A stretch of 56,606 nt of DNA from Pseudomonadales bacterium (GTDB lineage Bacteria; Pseudomonadota; Gammaproteobacteria; Pseudomonadales; JANQJO01). The translations under genes and the position numbers were made by a program. The DNA is taken from assembly GCA_028281605.1 (NCBI GenBank), contig JANQJO010000088.1, positions 1 through 56,606 on the forward strand, in the 5' to 3' direction. The notes under the pieces are model-generated. The model saw nothing but the letters and a program-made list of their open reading frames with translations. It did not search any database and was not told where the DNA came from. Below are positions 7,041 through 16,336 of the stretch, in pieces; the first letter of the stretch is position 1, and each line of letters opens with the position of its first letter.

Positions 7041-9254
7041 TCAGTTTTTAGCTCTTAATCGCCCAACAGCTTCTTGACTGTAATCACAAACCCCCTGAGG
7101 AAAAATCAATTCCAATTGTTCCAAATAAGGCTCAACATCTACCTTACCATATACCCCACTTTTTATCGCATTTCGTACCGACTGTAACTGGCATTTAAAC
7201 ATATCCCCACGCCAACCATCCCCTGCAACCAATCTAGAATTCTGATACACTTTGTAATGCTTAAGACAAGCCCCGTCTGCTCGTCCATTCCACTGACCAT
7301 CCCAGACAGTAGAACCTGCAGCCAGCACTTGACCTTTCTCGTCAAAACAGGTGTCTTTCAACGCTTCAGGCTTTACTAACGCCAATTGATTCGTAGGTGC
7401 CTGACGAGAAGATATAATCCACTGCCCTAAATAGTCAACCGCCTCAACAATAGGCTCATGCGGCTTTTTAGTCACCCACATCACATGATGATCTGCATGA
7501 CCATGATACTCCATGATTCGCGTGCGAATAGAAAAAGAAGCAGAAACATGATGCATATCTAACTCCTCTTCCAAATAATGCCTCAAATCGATGGTAGGAA
7601 TCTCTAACTTACCCAAAAAAACTTGCCCCGATTGATAAGCCGCCTTAATAGCATGCGAGTCAGCCTGTGTTCTAGCGGCTGGCTTAGTAAGCCCATCACT
7701 CAAAAACATATTATGATGACTCCAAGGTGAAAAATCAAAAAGAGAACTGCCTGGAACAATTTTCCAATACTTTTCCTGCTCAAATAATTCTGGGGGTTTC
7801 CATCCTCCAACTTTGAAATTCAGATCTAAAAAATCCTCTATTGTGATGTAACCTTGTTTCAAAGCATTCAAGCCATATTGAACACCAACATTATCCCAAG
7901 TTTGATTCGCATAGCCATTGGCACCAGTACCATAAATATGCTTCAAATCATCCCAGTGTGTCCAATGCGTTTGCTTAATCACTGCATCATCATAATACTT
8001 CGCTAAATGAGTAAAACGAGGATTATTAGTCAATTGCGTCAACCCACGCCAACCATTAATACACTCGGTCATACCACCTGCAATAGGGGGCCAAATTCCA
8101 TTAACCAAACGTGCCAAATTGTAATAAACAGAAAATTCATTTGAAAAGTCTTCTTTTGCATTAAGGCCTTGTACCCAAGTCCTATTGCTCCAGGTTTGCC
8201 ATTGACTGTTATCATGTGACATCACATCAAAATAATACTCCAATAACTCGCAATCAAACGCATAAATAGTTTGAGTAATCATATCTGGATAGGCATATAG
8301 CAATAAAGCCCCATCCAATAAACCTGGATGATTTTGACCAATAATCAGCTGTTGAATGGCCCCACCCGAACCACCAATGCCAATGGTATAACTTGGCTCT
8401 CCATACAGAGCGACAAATTGTTTTTTCACTCGCATCATCACTTCTTCAGCAAGCCATAAATTATAATGATTAGACGTCTTGTTCGCCGTAGAATAAGCAA
8501 TCGCATAACCTTGCTCAAGCAAATCCTTTCTTCTCCCTAAAAAACTTGAAGGCTTTAATTTTCCCTGGCGTTTACCTATGCCCACACCTCCTCGAAATTG
8601 ATAGATCAATTTTGAATTCCAATGCAATCCATTAGGTTTTGCTAAATCCTCATCCATGCCTCTGATCACAGCAAGAGAGTAAATAAAACGATTAATCGTG
8701 CCTACCTCAACACGCACCACAAAATCTATCTCTTTTCCATTAATTTTTATTTTTGCAATATCATCTGTCGCTTTTTCTAGTGGAAAAAACAAATCAGTAC
8801 CTACTTTGTTATAGTAATAAAACGCTTTTGTAGGTAATAAACAGTCTTGACTGTACCCGGTGATCACATGTGTTTTTTCCTTCATTTGAGGATGCGTTTG
8901 ATACACTGCCACCCCAACACGCTCATGATTGTCCACTAAAGGTTGACCTAAACCAGATTGTTCAACTTCACATAAAAAAGGATATTGTAAAGGGCCCGAA
9001 AACAAAGGCTGATGCGGACCCACTTGCCCAATACGAATAGGATAAACAAAAGGATCTAAACCTCGGTCTAAATACATAGGATGAGGCCCCTCATACGGAC
9101 GATATTGAGAAGGCAACAAGAATGAAGGTAAAGAAACCACCAAAGGACTGCTTTTTTCTAACGAATACAAACTAGAATAATAATAGCCAACACCAACAGC
9201 TAAAACGATCAGGCCCACACATGCACTAATGGCAAAAAGAACCCATTTTCTCAC
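7041..9254 (-). CDS. DUF6351-like exported alpha/beta hydrolase
   Basis: This 737-residue protein has an N-terminal membrane anchor or signal segment (residues ~5-28, LFAISACVGLIVLAVGVGYY), so it acts outside the cytoplasmic membrane. It has the DUF6351 layout: RGLDPFVYPI, ITGYSQDC, an oxyanion-like FRGGVGIG and a nucleophile elbow GIGGSGGAIQQ with candidate nucleophile Ser. Candidate acid and His residues occur late (IMEYHGHADHHV). The substrate is unknown; relatives are annotated as putative esterases or polyhydroxybutyrate-oligomer-type hydrolases. The start is GTG at 9252-9254 with GAGAGG upstream. It stands alone, divergent from ppnN. Confidence 0.7.
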   Translation of the reverse strand: MRKWVLFAISACVGLIVLAVGVGYYYSSLYSLEKSSPLVVSLPSFLLPSQYRPYEGPHPMYLDRGLDPFVYPIRIGQVGPHQPLFSGPLQYPFLCEVEQSGLGQPLVDNHERVGVAVYQTHPQMKEKTHVITGYSQDCLLPTKAFYYYNKVGTDLFFPLEKATDDIAKIKINGKEIDFVVRVEVGTINRFIYSLAVIRGMDEDLAKPNGLHWNSKLIYQFRGGVGIGKRQGKLKPSSFLGRRKDLLEQGYAIAYSTANKTSNHYNLWLAEEVMMRVKKQFVALYGEPSYTIGIGGSGGAIQQLIIGQNHPGLLDGALLLYAYPDMITQTIYAFDCELLEYYFDVMSHDNSQWQTWSNRTWVQGLNAKEDFSNEFSVYYNLARLVNGIWPPIAGGMTECINGWRGLTQLTNNPRFTHLAKYYDDAVIKQTHWTHWDDLKHIYGTGANGYANQTWDNVGVQYGLNALKQGYITIEDFLDLNFKVGGWKPPELFEQEKYWKIVPGSSLFDFSPWSHHNMFLSDGLTKPAARTQADSHAIKAAYQSGQVFLGKLEIPTIDLRHYLEEELDMHHVSASFSIRTRIMEYHGHADHHVMWVTKKPHEPIVEAVDYLGQWIISSRQAPTNQLALVKPEALKDTCFDEKGQVLAAGSTVWDGQWNGRADGACLKHYKVYQNSRLVAGDGWRGDMFKCQLQSVRNAIKSGVYGKVDVEPYLEQLELIFPQGVCDYSQEAVGRLRAKN

Positions 9255-9511
9255 AAATACCTCTCACAATAAGCAATTCCACAACAACAATGCCCTTATT
9301 TAAACGTACTTGAGCAATCGCTAAGGTGCAACCAGTTCTCTGCACTAAGGTATCAGCTTTAGACAAGACTAGCGCATGAAAAATCAATAGGTTACATATT
9401 ATTCTAGGCTGGGCAAACCAGACAAAATATTCTATACTAATCAATAGGTTAAAATAGCTTTAGACCAAGCAGCCTTAAACGCCTTAATTTACCAAACACA
9501 CGGAAGGAATT

Positions 9512-10921
9512 ATGCCCCCCCCCTCAAAACCACACAGCACCTCATATAAGAGCACACAGGTCAAAGTAGATGCACGGATTGCACCTGGCAAAATTATGAG
9601 TTTACTATCTCCTGATGAAGTACAAGACCTACTTAAAGTAGGACACACAGAACTCTACCCTTTATTTAGACGCTGCACTTTAGCTGTACTAAACTCCGGC
9701 GCCATGGAAGATGACGCAAAAGCCGTCTTAGAAGCACACCACAATTATGATATTGAAGTCATTCAGCAATCTAGGGGGATTAAACTGGCTTTATACAACG
9801 CACCTGAAACTGCATTTGTAGACGGCGAAATCATTCATGGTATTAGGGAGCACTTATTCTCTGTCTTAAGAGACATACTCTATAACCATAAAGCAATCAA
9901 AAATCCACACAAACACTTAGACTCCAATACGGCTACAACCGATGCCGTATTTAGAGTACTCAGACATGCTGACATTCTCAAAACAGGACAAAACAGCCCT
10001 TTGATCATATGCTGGGGTGGGCACTCTATCTCAAGAGCAGAATATGAATACACAAAAAAAGTCGGCTACGAATTAGGCTTAAGAGACCTGAACATTGGCA
10101 CAGGATGTGGTCCCGGGGCCATGAAAGGGCCTATGAAAGGGGCTACAATCGGGCGTGCAAAACAGCATTTACCACAAGGTCGCTTTATTGGCTTGACTGA
10201 GCCTGGCATCATTGCAGCTGAACCCCCAAACCCTATTGTTAACGAACTGGTCATTTTACCTGATATTGAAAAACGCTTGGAGGCCTTTGTCCGTGTCGGC
10301 CACGGCATCATCGTTTTTCCTGGAGGCGTTGGCACAGCAGAAGAAATTCTATATTTACTGGGTATTCTACTACATAGCAAAAATACAAGTTTACCCTTCC
10401 CATTAATTTTCACTGCACCAGAATCAAGCCGAGCATACTTTGAACATATTGATCAATTTATTAAAAAAACACTAGGACACAAAGCCGCACACTGCTACGA
10501 AATTATTATTGGAGACGCCCCAAAAGTAGCACGCACAATAAAAAAAGGAATAACAGAAGTCTTTACTTATCGAAGAAAACATAAAGATGCCTATTACTTT
10601 AACTGGCTTTTGAACATCCCCCACGTTTTTCAACAACCGTTTGAGCCCACGCATGAACAAATTACTCAATTAGAAATCAGCCAAGACCTAGATACTCCGA
10701 TCCTAGCAGCTCATCTTAGATGTATTTTCTCTGCTGTCGTTTCTGGCAACGTTAAAGATTCTGGCATTCGTAGAATTGAGGAGCAAGGACCTTATAAGAT
10801 TCAGGGAGATATCAAAATCATGCAGCTGCTGGATGAGTTACTCAAAAGTTTTGTCCAACAAGGGCGCATGAAATTAGGCCAAAAAAGTTACCAGCCTTGT
10901 TATGAGTTGGTACGTATATAA
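9512..10921 (+). CDS. ppnN: Pyrimidine/purine nucleotide 5'-monophosphate nucleosidase
   Basis: This 469-residue protein is collinear with E. coli PpnN (YgdH, about 454 residues). It has the N-terminal PpnN region (LYPLFRRCTLAVLNSG, FVDGEIIHGI), a LOG-family Rossmann core (CWGGHSIS, IGTGCGPGAMKGPMKGA, LTEPGIIAAEPPNP) and the phosphate-binding FPGGVGTAEE near residue 270. The C-terminal regulatory domain ends GPYKIQGD..KIMQLLDELL. PpnN hydrolyses nucleoside monophosphates to base and ribose 5-phosphate, and in E. coli it is activated by (p)ppGpp. An N-terminal extension of about 20 residues is unusual, but the ATG is well supported by GGAAGGA. Confidence 0.95.
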   Translation: MPPPSKPHSTSYKSTQVKVDARIAPGKIMSLLSPDEVQDLLKVGHTELYPLFRRCTLAVLNSGAMEDDAKAVLEAHHNYDIEVIQQSRGIKLALYNAPETAFVDGEIIHGIREHLFSVLRDILYNHKAIKNPHKHLDSNTATTDAVFRVLRHADILKTGQNSPLIICWGGHSISRAEYEYTKKVGYELGLRDLNIGTGCGPGAMKGPMKGATIGRAKQHLPQGRFIGLTEPGIIAAEPPNPIVNELVILPDIEKRLEAFVRVGHGIIVFPGGVGTAEEILYLLGILLHSKNTSLPFPLIFTAPESSRAYFEHIDQFIKKTLGHKAAHCYEIIIGDAPKVARTIKKGITEVFTYRRKHKDAYYFNWLLNIPHVFQQPFEPTHEQITQLEISQDLDTPILAAHLRCIFSAVVSGNVKDSGIRRIEEQGPYKIQGDIKIMQLLDELLKSFVQQGRMKLGQKSYQPCYELVRI

Positions 10922-10965
10922 ATCAGCATTTCAAATTTAGCAACGGATTAATGTAGAGTATACTA

Positions 10966-11125
10966 AGGAACGAGCACGAAATAAATTCCTGTTTATACTT
11001 GTCTTATTTCTCGCTATCTGCGTTGATGAAAATGGTTACATAGAATAACTATGCGCCCATTTTCTCGCCTTGATAGCAAAAAATAGTCCCGCGTATAAAC
11101 AGGAATTTATTTCGTGCTCGTTCCT
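10966..11125. repeat. 160-bp palindromic element with perfect 33-bp terminal inverted repeats
   Basis: Arms 10966-10998 and 11093-11125 are perfect reverse complements, starting AGGAACGAGCACGAAATAAA. The interior continues as an imperfect palindrome (CTCGCTATC...GAAAATGG against CCATTTTCTCGCCTTGATAGC) around a small ACATAG..CTATG core, so the whole element can fold into one long hairpin. It has the look of a MITE-like or REP-like dispersed repeat. It holds no ORF and shows no obvious target duplication. It lies between the convergent ends of ppnN and the DUF4124-like gene, where it could also terminate transcription. Confidence 0.85.
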
Positions 11126-11657
11126 AAAGCTGATCTAATATCTCATTTCTTTGCTCCATTATAACCCGCGCTTTCTTAGCATCATCTAGCAACTTAGGAA
11201 TTTGCTTAATGGGAATCGTTGTTGCTGTTAAAGCATCAGCCGCAGACTCTAACCCCTTTTGTGTATCAGGATTCTCTGCAGCCACTTGTACTCCTAAAGT
11301 TTCATTAATCGTATCTTGTGATAAAGCTTGAATCACATTTGCATCAGGATCTGTCATCACCGTATCAAAGTTTTGATTGACTGGCGCAACAGTTGTAAAC
11401 TGCCATATTCCATTAGCATCCTTCCACTTATAAAACTTCTGACCACTCGCCGTTAAACTTGCCACTGCATCAGAGTGTACATCAGTCACAGTCGGCTCTG
11501 CCGTCAAACCTTTAAGCTGACCCAACCAATTCACTGGGTTAGGCAAATTCAAATCCGACAACTGCATCAAAGGTTGACCATTGGGCCCTTTGAGAAAAAA
11601 AGGCCCAAAAGAAGAAATTACTACAGTTGTAACCATTAGTTTTAAAAACAGTTTCAT
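11124..11657 (-). CDS. DUF4124-like exported protein
   Basis: This 177-residue protein has a short hydrophobic N-terminal segment (MKLFLKLMVTTVVISSFGPFF), consistent with export or a membrane anchor. Residues ~75-95 (FYKWKDANGIWQFTTVAPV) resemble the small DUF4124 beta fold (YxWxDxxGxxxFT). The C-terminal half is helical and alanine-rich. Its TAG stop uses two bases of the palindromic element to its left, so the present C-terminus (...EILDQL) may have been shaped by insertion of that element. Function unknown. Confidence 0.6.
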   Translation of the reverse strand: MKLFLKLMVTTVVISSFGPFFLKGPNGQPLMQLSDLNLPNPVNWLGQLKGLTAEPTVTDVHSDAVASLTASGQKFYKWKDANGIWQFTTVAPVNQNFDTVMTDPDANVIQALSQDTINETLGVQVAAENPDTQKGLESAADALTATTIPIKQIPKLLDDAKKARVIMEQRNEILDQL

Positions 11658-11960
11658 TTATTATATTACTCCCACCTTACCCGAAGGCCTAGCCAGTACA
11701 CAAAGCAGTATAGCTAAACACCCTATGCAACACTCAAATTTCATCCATTCTACACAGCTTAATAAAAGTCAAAATACCAAATTTTGACGCAAACTTCTGC
11801 CAAATTTCAAACACAAGTGTGAACCTGGTTCCATTTAGCTATGGTAACAATTCGCTTTATGGCAAATTATTCCAACATGAATCCCACAGCCTATTCTAAA
11901 TGACTACAATTTATACTATAGGAAGTCATCTATATTTTATAAGACTCGGCGGTATTACTT
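11658..11960. other. Divergent intergenic region
   Basis: These 303 bp separate two divergently transcribed genes and must hold both promoters. I see AT-rich sequence and a short inverted motif near 11899-11926 (GACT...AGTC ends). No coding sequence, RNA gene or confident promoter box is evident. The plus-strand gene is preceded only by a weak GGCGG ribosome-binding site. Confidence 0.5.
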
Positions 11961-12206
11961 ATGTCAACAGGGCTCATTTCATCTACAGGCTTGCAAGGTG
12001 TACAACGAGGGTTTGAACAGTTTCAAACCCACGCTACTCGTATCAGTCACTATGGTACTGCAGAAGGCCCACAAGATATTTCCAGTACCGCTGCTGACGT
12101 CGTAGGGTTAACCCAAAGTGAATTGCAAGTTAAAGCCTCAGCAAAAGTGATTGAAACTGAGTCTCGCATGGTAGGAAGCCTCCTCAAAATCGACATAGAG
12201 GTTTAA
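11961..12206 (+). CDS. Small protein with flagellar-rod-like C-terminal helix
   Basis: This 81-residue protein has an N-terminal Ser/Thr/Gly-rich segment. The C-terminal helix, VVGLTQSELQVKASAKVIET plus RMVGSLLKIDI, has the heptad and terminal pattern of the C-termini of flagellar rod and hook proteins. Small proteins of this type occur near SprA-type metalloprotease genes in gammaproteobacteria, and a SprA homologue follows 22 bp downstream. No flagellar genes are seen in the window. Function not known; the gene pair is the best clue. Confidence 0.55.
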   Translation: MSTGLISSTGLQGVQRGFEQFQTHATRISHYGTAEGPQDISSTAADVVGLTQSELQVKASAKVIETESRMVGSLLKIDIEV

Positions 12207-12228
12207 GAGAGCAAATTGGTGGTCTGTA

Positions 12229-13191
12229 ATGCAACTTAATGACAGTCTACATATTTCATCTTCTCACAACAGAGGGCACAATAGTGTCCAACCAACCCTT
12301 TCCACAACACATAAACTCAATACACACTCTGAGGGGAAAACATTAAACAATGCTACAAACAGCATTCCGCCGGTTAAACAAAACAAAAAAATTGAGAGTG
12401 ATCAACCAGAAAACAATCGACTGAACCCTAACGACAATAACACAAATAAAACCTCAGAAAAAAACAACCAAACTGCCGATCATGATACTCCTCAAATTCA
12501 AAGCAAAACTGAAGAACAAGAAAAACAACAAAAGCAAAAAATTAAAGAAGAAGAAAAAAACGCTGTAATCAGACAACTACAAGCACGTGACCAAGAAGTA
12601 AGACAACACGAACAAGCACATGCCGCAACAGCAGGGCAATTCGCTGGTAGTCCTCAATATGATTACACTCGTGGACCTGACGGTAGAAACTATGCGACTT
12701 CAGGCAGCGTTGACATTGACATTTCTAAAGAAGAAAGCCCTGAAAAAACTCTAGAGAAAGCCCGGGTAATAAGGCGTGCCGCTTTAGCTCCTAGCGAGCC
12801 TTCAGCACAAGATAGGCAAGTTGCAGCAGAAGCTGCTCAATTAGCTGCACAAGCACAAATTGAAATTAATCAAGAAAAAACTGCTTCAAAACCAAATGAA
12901 ATTGAAGAAGGAGGAAACAATCTATCAGAACAAACCAAAACAAATGAAAACCAACAAATCAACAATACTACCTTGAATTCTGAAGAAACTGAACCCCAAA
13001 CAAAAGAAAAAGAAGAAACAGAACAAAAGCAGCAATTTATAGGACCACAACCCACACAAGAAACAGCACTGGATCGATTTAAAAAGATTTATGAAGATGT
13101 TGATAAACTCACTGACTCTGCTTTTCAAACAGCTTTAGTCGGTAATACCAGTAATCAAAACCCTAATAATTTTATCAGTGTTTTTATTTAA
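12229..13191 (+). CDS. SprA-related putative zinc metalloprotease
   Basis: This 320-residue protein has a low-complexity N-terminal third rich in Asn, Gln, Lys and Glu. The conserved SprA-related/CJM1_0395 domain follows at ~105-215: REVRQHEQAHAATAG holds HExxH (near residue 127), then YDYTRGPDGRNYATSGSVDIDIS and the P(E)KTLEKARVIRRAALAP segment. HExxH indicates zinc-peptidase chemistry, but activity in the family is little characterised. The C-terminal third is again low-complexity. No signal peptide is visible. It is likely co-transcribed with the small upstream gene. Confidence 0.78.
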   Translation: MQLNDSLHISSSHNRGHNSVQPTLSTTHKLNTHSEGKTLNNATNSIPPVKQNKKIESDQPENNRLNPNDNNTNKTSEKNNQTADHDTPQIQSKTEEQEKQQKQKIKEEEKNAVIRQLQARDQEVRQHEQAHAATAGQFAGSPQYDYTRGPDGRNYATSGSVDIDISKEESPEKTLEKARVIRRAALAPSEPSAQDRQVAAEAAQLAAQAQIEINQEKTASKPNEIEEGGNNLSEQTKTNENQQINNTTLNSEETEPQTKEKEETEQKQQFIGPQPTQETALDRFKKIYEDVDKLTDSAFQTALVGNTSNQNPNNFISVFI

Positions 13192-13354
13192 AATATTGCC
13201 GTTCTCTATATAAAAAAACTCCCTATTAAAAACTTCAACGCCTCCCAAAACAGGTTAAAGTTTAGACAGAAAATCTAGCAGATAATAATCAGTTTGTCTT
13301 TCATAAACAATCCAACATGTTACAATAATACAGATTTTTGAAATGGAGAACACA

Positions 13355-14710
13355 ATGGAGAACCCCATTAAACATATATACAATGCTTGTAACCCCTACA
13401 AGCCTGCAGCTTCAGAGTGTTATTTTGACTGTTCAAAAGCTCGTGGCAGTCACGTATTAGTACAAGAATTTCAACGTCGCCTCGCTCTTATAGAAGACAG
13501 CCACTTTATTCGCTTCTTATTTACAGGCCATATTGGCTGCGGTAAGTCTTCAGACCTGGGGCAATTGTGTCACACCCTAGCCAACCCAACCACACCCAGT
13601 GAAAAAATCTATTTCCCTATTTTGCTGAATGCCAACGATTACATCGATGACTATGACACTGATATCACTGATATTATGCTTGCGATCGTAACAGAATTAG
13701 CAGCAACATTACGGGATAAGCTCAAAATAGAGCTTCAAGATAACTACTTCACCCAAAAGCTTAATGAGATTAAAAGTTTCTTTCTCAGTCAAGTCGACTT
13801 CCAAAAGATACAACTGACACTGCCAGGTGCAAAAGCAGATATCCAACGTCTGAAAAAAGACCCTGATGTTCGCAAAAAAGTCCGTAACTCATTAAACCCA
13901 AAAATTTCCACAATATTACAAGAAATCAACATCCTTTTCAGCCAAGCACGCATGGAAATTCAAAAAGTAAAGCCAGAAATCCATGACTTTGTCCTGATAT
14001 TAGATAATTTAGAGAAAATTATCGGCTTTGCAGAGCGAGAAGAAGGCCTTGCCTCTCAACGAGAACTCTTCATAGAACGAGCACCGCAATTGACAGGGCT
14101 CGAAGCACATGTGATCTATACAGTACCGCTAAGACTTGTACGAGCAGATGGGCCACAGTTAGGACAACGTTATGGTGATAACCCCTTTGTACTACCTATG
14201 GTTAAAGTGATACGACGTGGCACACAAGAGCCGTTTCATACAGGGCACCATTGCATGCGTGAGCTGCTGCAAAAGCATTTGGGAAATGAACTTTTGTTAA
14301 CTCATGCCTTTGAAACAGAAGCTATCGACTTTCTACTAACCTACAGCGGTGGTCATATTCGGAACTTAATGGTTTTTATTCAAAATGCTTGTACTTACGC
14401 TGACAATATTCCCATCTCACTCAAAGCAGCACAATTGGCCATTCAGCAAACTGTGCGCACCTACAGCACATCAATTCCTACAACTCACTGGAAGAAACTT
14501 GCGGTGCTTGACAACTCAGAAGACCAAATGATTCCAAGTGAAGACGAAGACTACATGGCCATGCTAGACAACCTCAGTGTGCTTGAATACATCAATGGTG
14601 ACAATGAAGATGTCTTCACTGTTGCTGAACCATGGTATGCGGTCAACCCTATTGTAAGACAGTTACGCAAATTCAAAGAGAACAAAAAAGTTCTTGAACA
14701 ACAAGCATGA
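13355..14710 (+). CDS. P-loop ATPase of an ATPase/TPR two-gene system
   Basis: This protein of about 451 residues has an N-terminal NPYKPAASECYFDCSKARGS motif and Walker A in FTGHIGCGKSSDLGQL. A long helical insert follows, then Walker B FVLILDNLEKI and a STAND/AAA-like C-terminal part (YSGGHIRNLMVFIQNA). The second ATG (13355) is chosen because GGAG sits 8 bp before it; a start at 13343 is also possible. The stop overlaps the downstream TPR gene (ATGA, 14707-14710). ATPases with this N-terminal motif and an adjacent TPR partner occur in several bacterial groups, prominently cyanobacteria, and are uncharacterised. A signalling or defence role is inferred from architecture. Confidence 0.72.
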   Translation: MENPIKHIYNACNPYKPAASECYFDCSKARGSHVLVQEFQRRLALIEDSHFIRFLFTGHIGCGKSSDLGQLCHTLANPTTPSEKIYFPILLNANDYIDDYDTDITDIMLAIVTELAATLRDKLKIELQDNYFTQKLNEIKSFFLSQVDFQKIQLTLPGAKADIQRLKKDPDVRKKVRNSLNPKISTILQEINILFSQARMEIQKVKPEIHDFVLILDNLEKIIGFAEREEGLASQRELFIERAPQLTGLEAHVIYTVPLRLVRADGPQLGQRYGDNPFVLPMVKVIRRGTQEPFHTGHHCMRELLQKHLGNELLLTHAFETEAIDFLLTYSGGHIRNLMVFIQNACTYADNIPISLKAAQLAIQQTVRTYSTSIPTTHWKKLAVLDNSEDQMIPSEDEDYMAMLDNLSVLEYINGDNEDVFTVAEPWYAVNPIVRQLRKFKENKKVLEQQA

Positions 14711-16167
14711 GCAAAATCAATTTACCCATTGATGACCCATTAACACCCAACTTACTCGATAGAAATACCGAATTAAGGGCCTTAGCACGTGCTATAGAAT
14801 TAGCCGATGGTTTTAGCCTTCTTTTTGCCTGCTGCAATCAACCCAGCACCCAACACTTTCTGATTACTGAACTAAAAGCACAATTTCCAAATTTTCACTT
14901 TAAAGAGATCCATTTCAAAAAAGCCATCTCTCACCTACTTGATGAATTAAATAGAACTGATACAAGTAATCCACCCTACGATGCAATATTGATTTCAGGG
15001 CTTGAATATTCCTTCTCAACCGCTGAAAAAGCCTATACAACACCCTTCGTAGCCAATCTCAATGCTGCCCGAAACTCATTTGGAGTCACTCTAACATGCC
15101 CATTAGTCTTATGGATATCAGAGTATATCATCACTGCAATCACTCAAGGCGCACCTGACTTTTTCTCAGTGCGCTCCGGCATCTACCACTTTGCCGCTAT
15201 GCCAGAAAATACCTCCATCTCAACACAATCATTAACGTTAGGTGGTAACTGGAAAACAGCCAATCTTTCGCTGGATGAGAAAAGTGAGCGCACCCACACA
15301 ATTAAACGTTTACTGTCAGACAACCAACAGCTCGAACAAACAAAACATAATCTAAGAACAGAGGCACAACTACGTAATCGGTTGGGAGAACTGTACTATA
15401 CATTAGGCAGATGGCATGATGCAGAGCAACTGTATCAGCGAAGCCTAGAATGTTACAAACAGATCGAGGATAAGGCCGGGGAAGGTGCAACCCTTGGACA
15501 AATTGGAAATATCTACAGCCATCAGGAGAAATGGAAACAAGCTGAGGAATACTATAAAAAGAGCTTAGCCATTCACAAAGAAATAGGCGATCAAATCAAT
15601 GAAGCAGCTATGCTGAACAATCTTAACCTTGGCAATCTCTATGCGCACCAGGGGCATCAAGAGCACCAAGAAAAGTTGTCAGAAGTAAAAAAATTCTATC
15701 AGCAAAATTTAGAACTCTTCCAAAAGCTAGGTGAACGTGACAGCGAGGCAGCAACACTCAATAATCTTGGATCGATCAACACCCAGCAGGCACGATGGTC
15801 AGAGGCAGAAGTTCTGTACCAACAGAGCCTCAAGATCTACAAAGAGCTCGATGATCGTGCTGGAAAAGGGGTATCTTTAAGAAACCTCGGCTTAGTCTAT
15901 GCCAATCAAGGACGGTTTTGGGAGGCAAAAAAATCATATCAAAGTAGTCTAGACATTCACCAGCAGCTTGGTGACCGTAGAAATGAAATTATAACACTTG
16001 GACACCTAGCACAACTGCACGAATCAGAACAAGACTTCGAACAAGCTTTGACACTAACAAATCAAGCAATTGGTATTTTAAAAACGATAGAAAACGAAAT
16101 CATACCGGAAAAAACAAGGCAACTATTGGATCAGTTAGAAGACAAATGCAACACAAAAAACAAGTGA
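14707..16167 (+). CDS. TPR-repeat protein with degenerate NTPase-like N-terminus
   Basis: This protein has 486 residues. Residues ~1-170 look like an NTPase-type fold without an intact Walker A (DGFSLLFACCNQPS, DAILISGLEYSFST, CPLVLWISEYIITAITQGAP). Residues ~215-470 carry about six tetratricopeptide repeats of the kinesin-light-chain style (LGELYYTLGRWHDAEQLYQR, LGNLYAHQGHQEHQ, LGSINTQQARWSEAEVLYQQ). The ATGA overlap with the preceding ATPase predicts coupled, stoichiometric synthesis. Likely the ligand- or partner-binding half of the pair; no effector domain is recognised. Confidence 0.75.
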   Translation: MSKINLPIDDPLTPNLLDRNTELRALARAIELADGFSLLFACCNQPSTQHFLITELKAQFPNFHFKEIHFKKAISHLLDELNRTDTSNPPYDAILISGLEYSFSTAEKAYTTPFVANLNAARNSFGVTLTCPLVLWISEYIITAITQGAPDFFSVRSGIYHFAAMPENTSISTQSLTLGGNWKTANLSLDEKSERTHTIKRLLSDNQQLEQTKHNLRTEAQLRNRLGELYYTLGRWHDAEQLYQRSLECYKQIEDKAGEGATLGQIGNIYSHQEKWKQAEEYYKKSLAIHKEIGDQINEAAMLNNLNLGNLYAHQGHQEHQEKLSEVKKFYQQNLELFQKLGERDSEAATLNNLGSINTQQARWSEAEVLYQQSLKIYKELDDRAGKGVSLRNLGLVYANQGRFWEAKKSYQSSLDIHQQLGDRRNEIITLGHLAQLHESEQDFEQALTLTNQAIGILKTIENEIIPEKTRQLLDQLEDKCNTKNK

Positions 16168-16188
16168 CATATTGAGGTTCGGCCACGA

Positions 16189-16222
16189 TCCTAGCATATG
16201 CACAGCTGTGCATATGCTAGGA
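16189..16222. repeat. 34-bp perfect palindrome
   Basis: TCCTAGCATATGCACAG is followed at once by its exact reverse complement, with the centre between 16205 and 16206 and no loop. It lies between convergent genes, the TPR protein and the GNAT toxin. A bidirectional terminator is possible, but no T-tract follows on either side. A protein-binding site or a recombination scar are alternatives. Confidence 0.8.
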
Positions 16223-16336
16223 CTCCGACCAACCCCTCCTAAGGTGAAGAGGCAGCTTTCCGAAAATCAATTAAACCAATATATTAAAATAACTTGGCAG
16301 TACCGTTAAATGGTCGTTTGATAGGACACTATAAAA

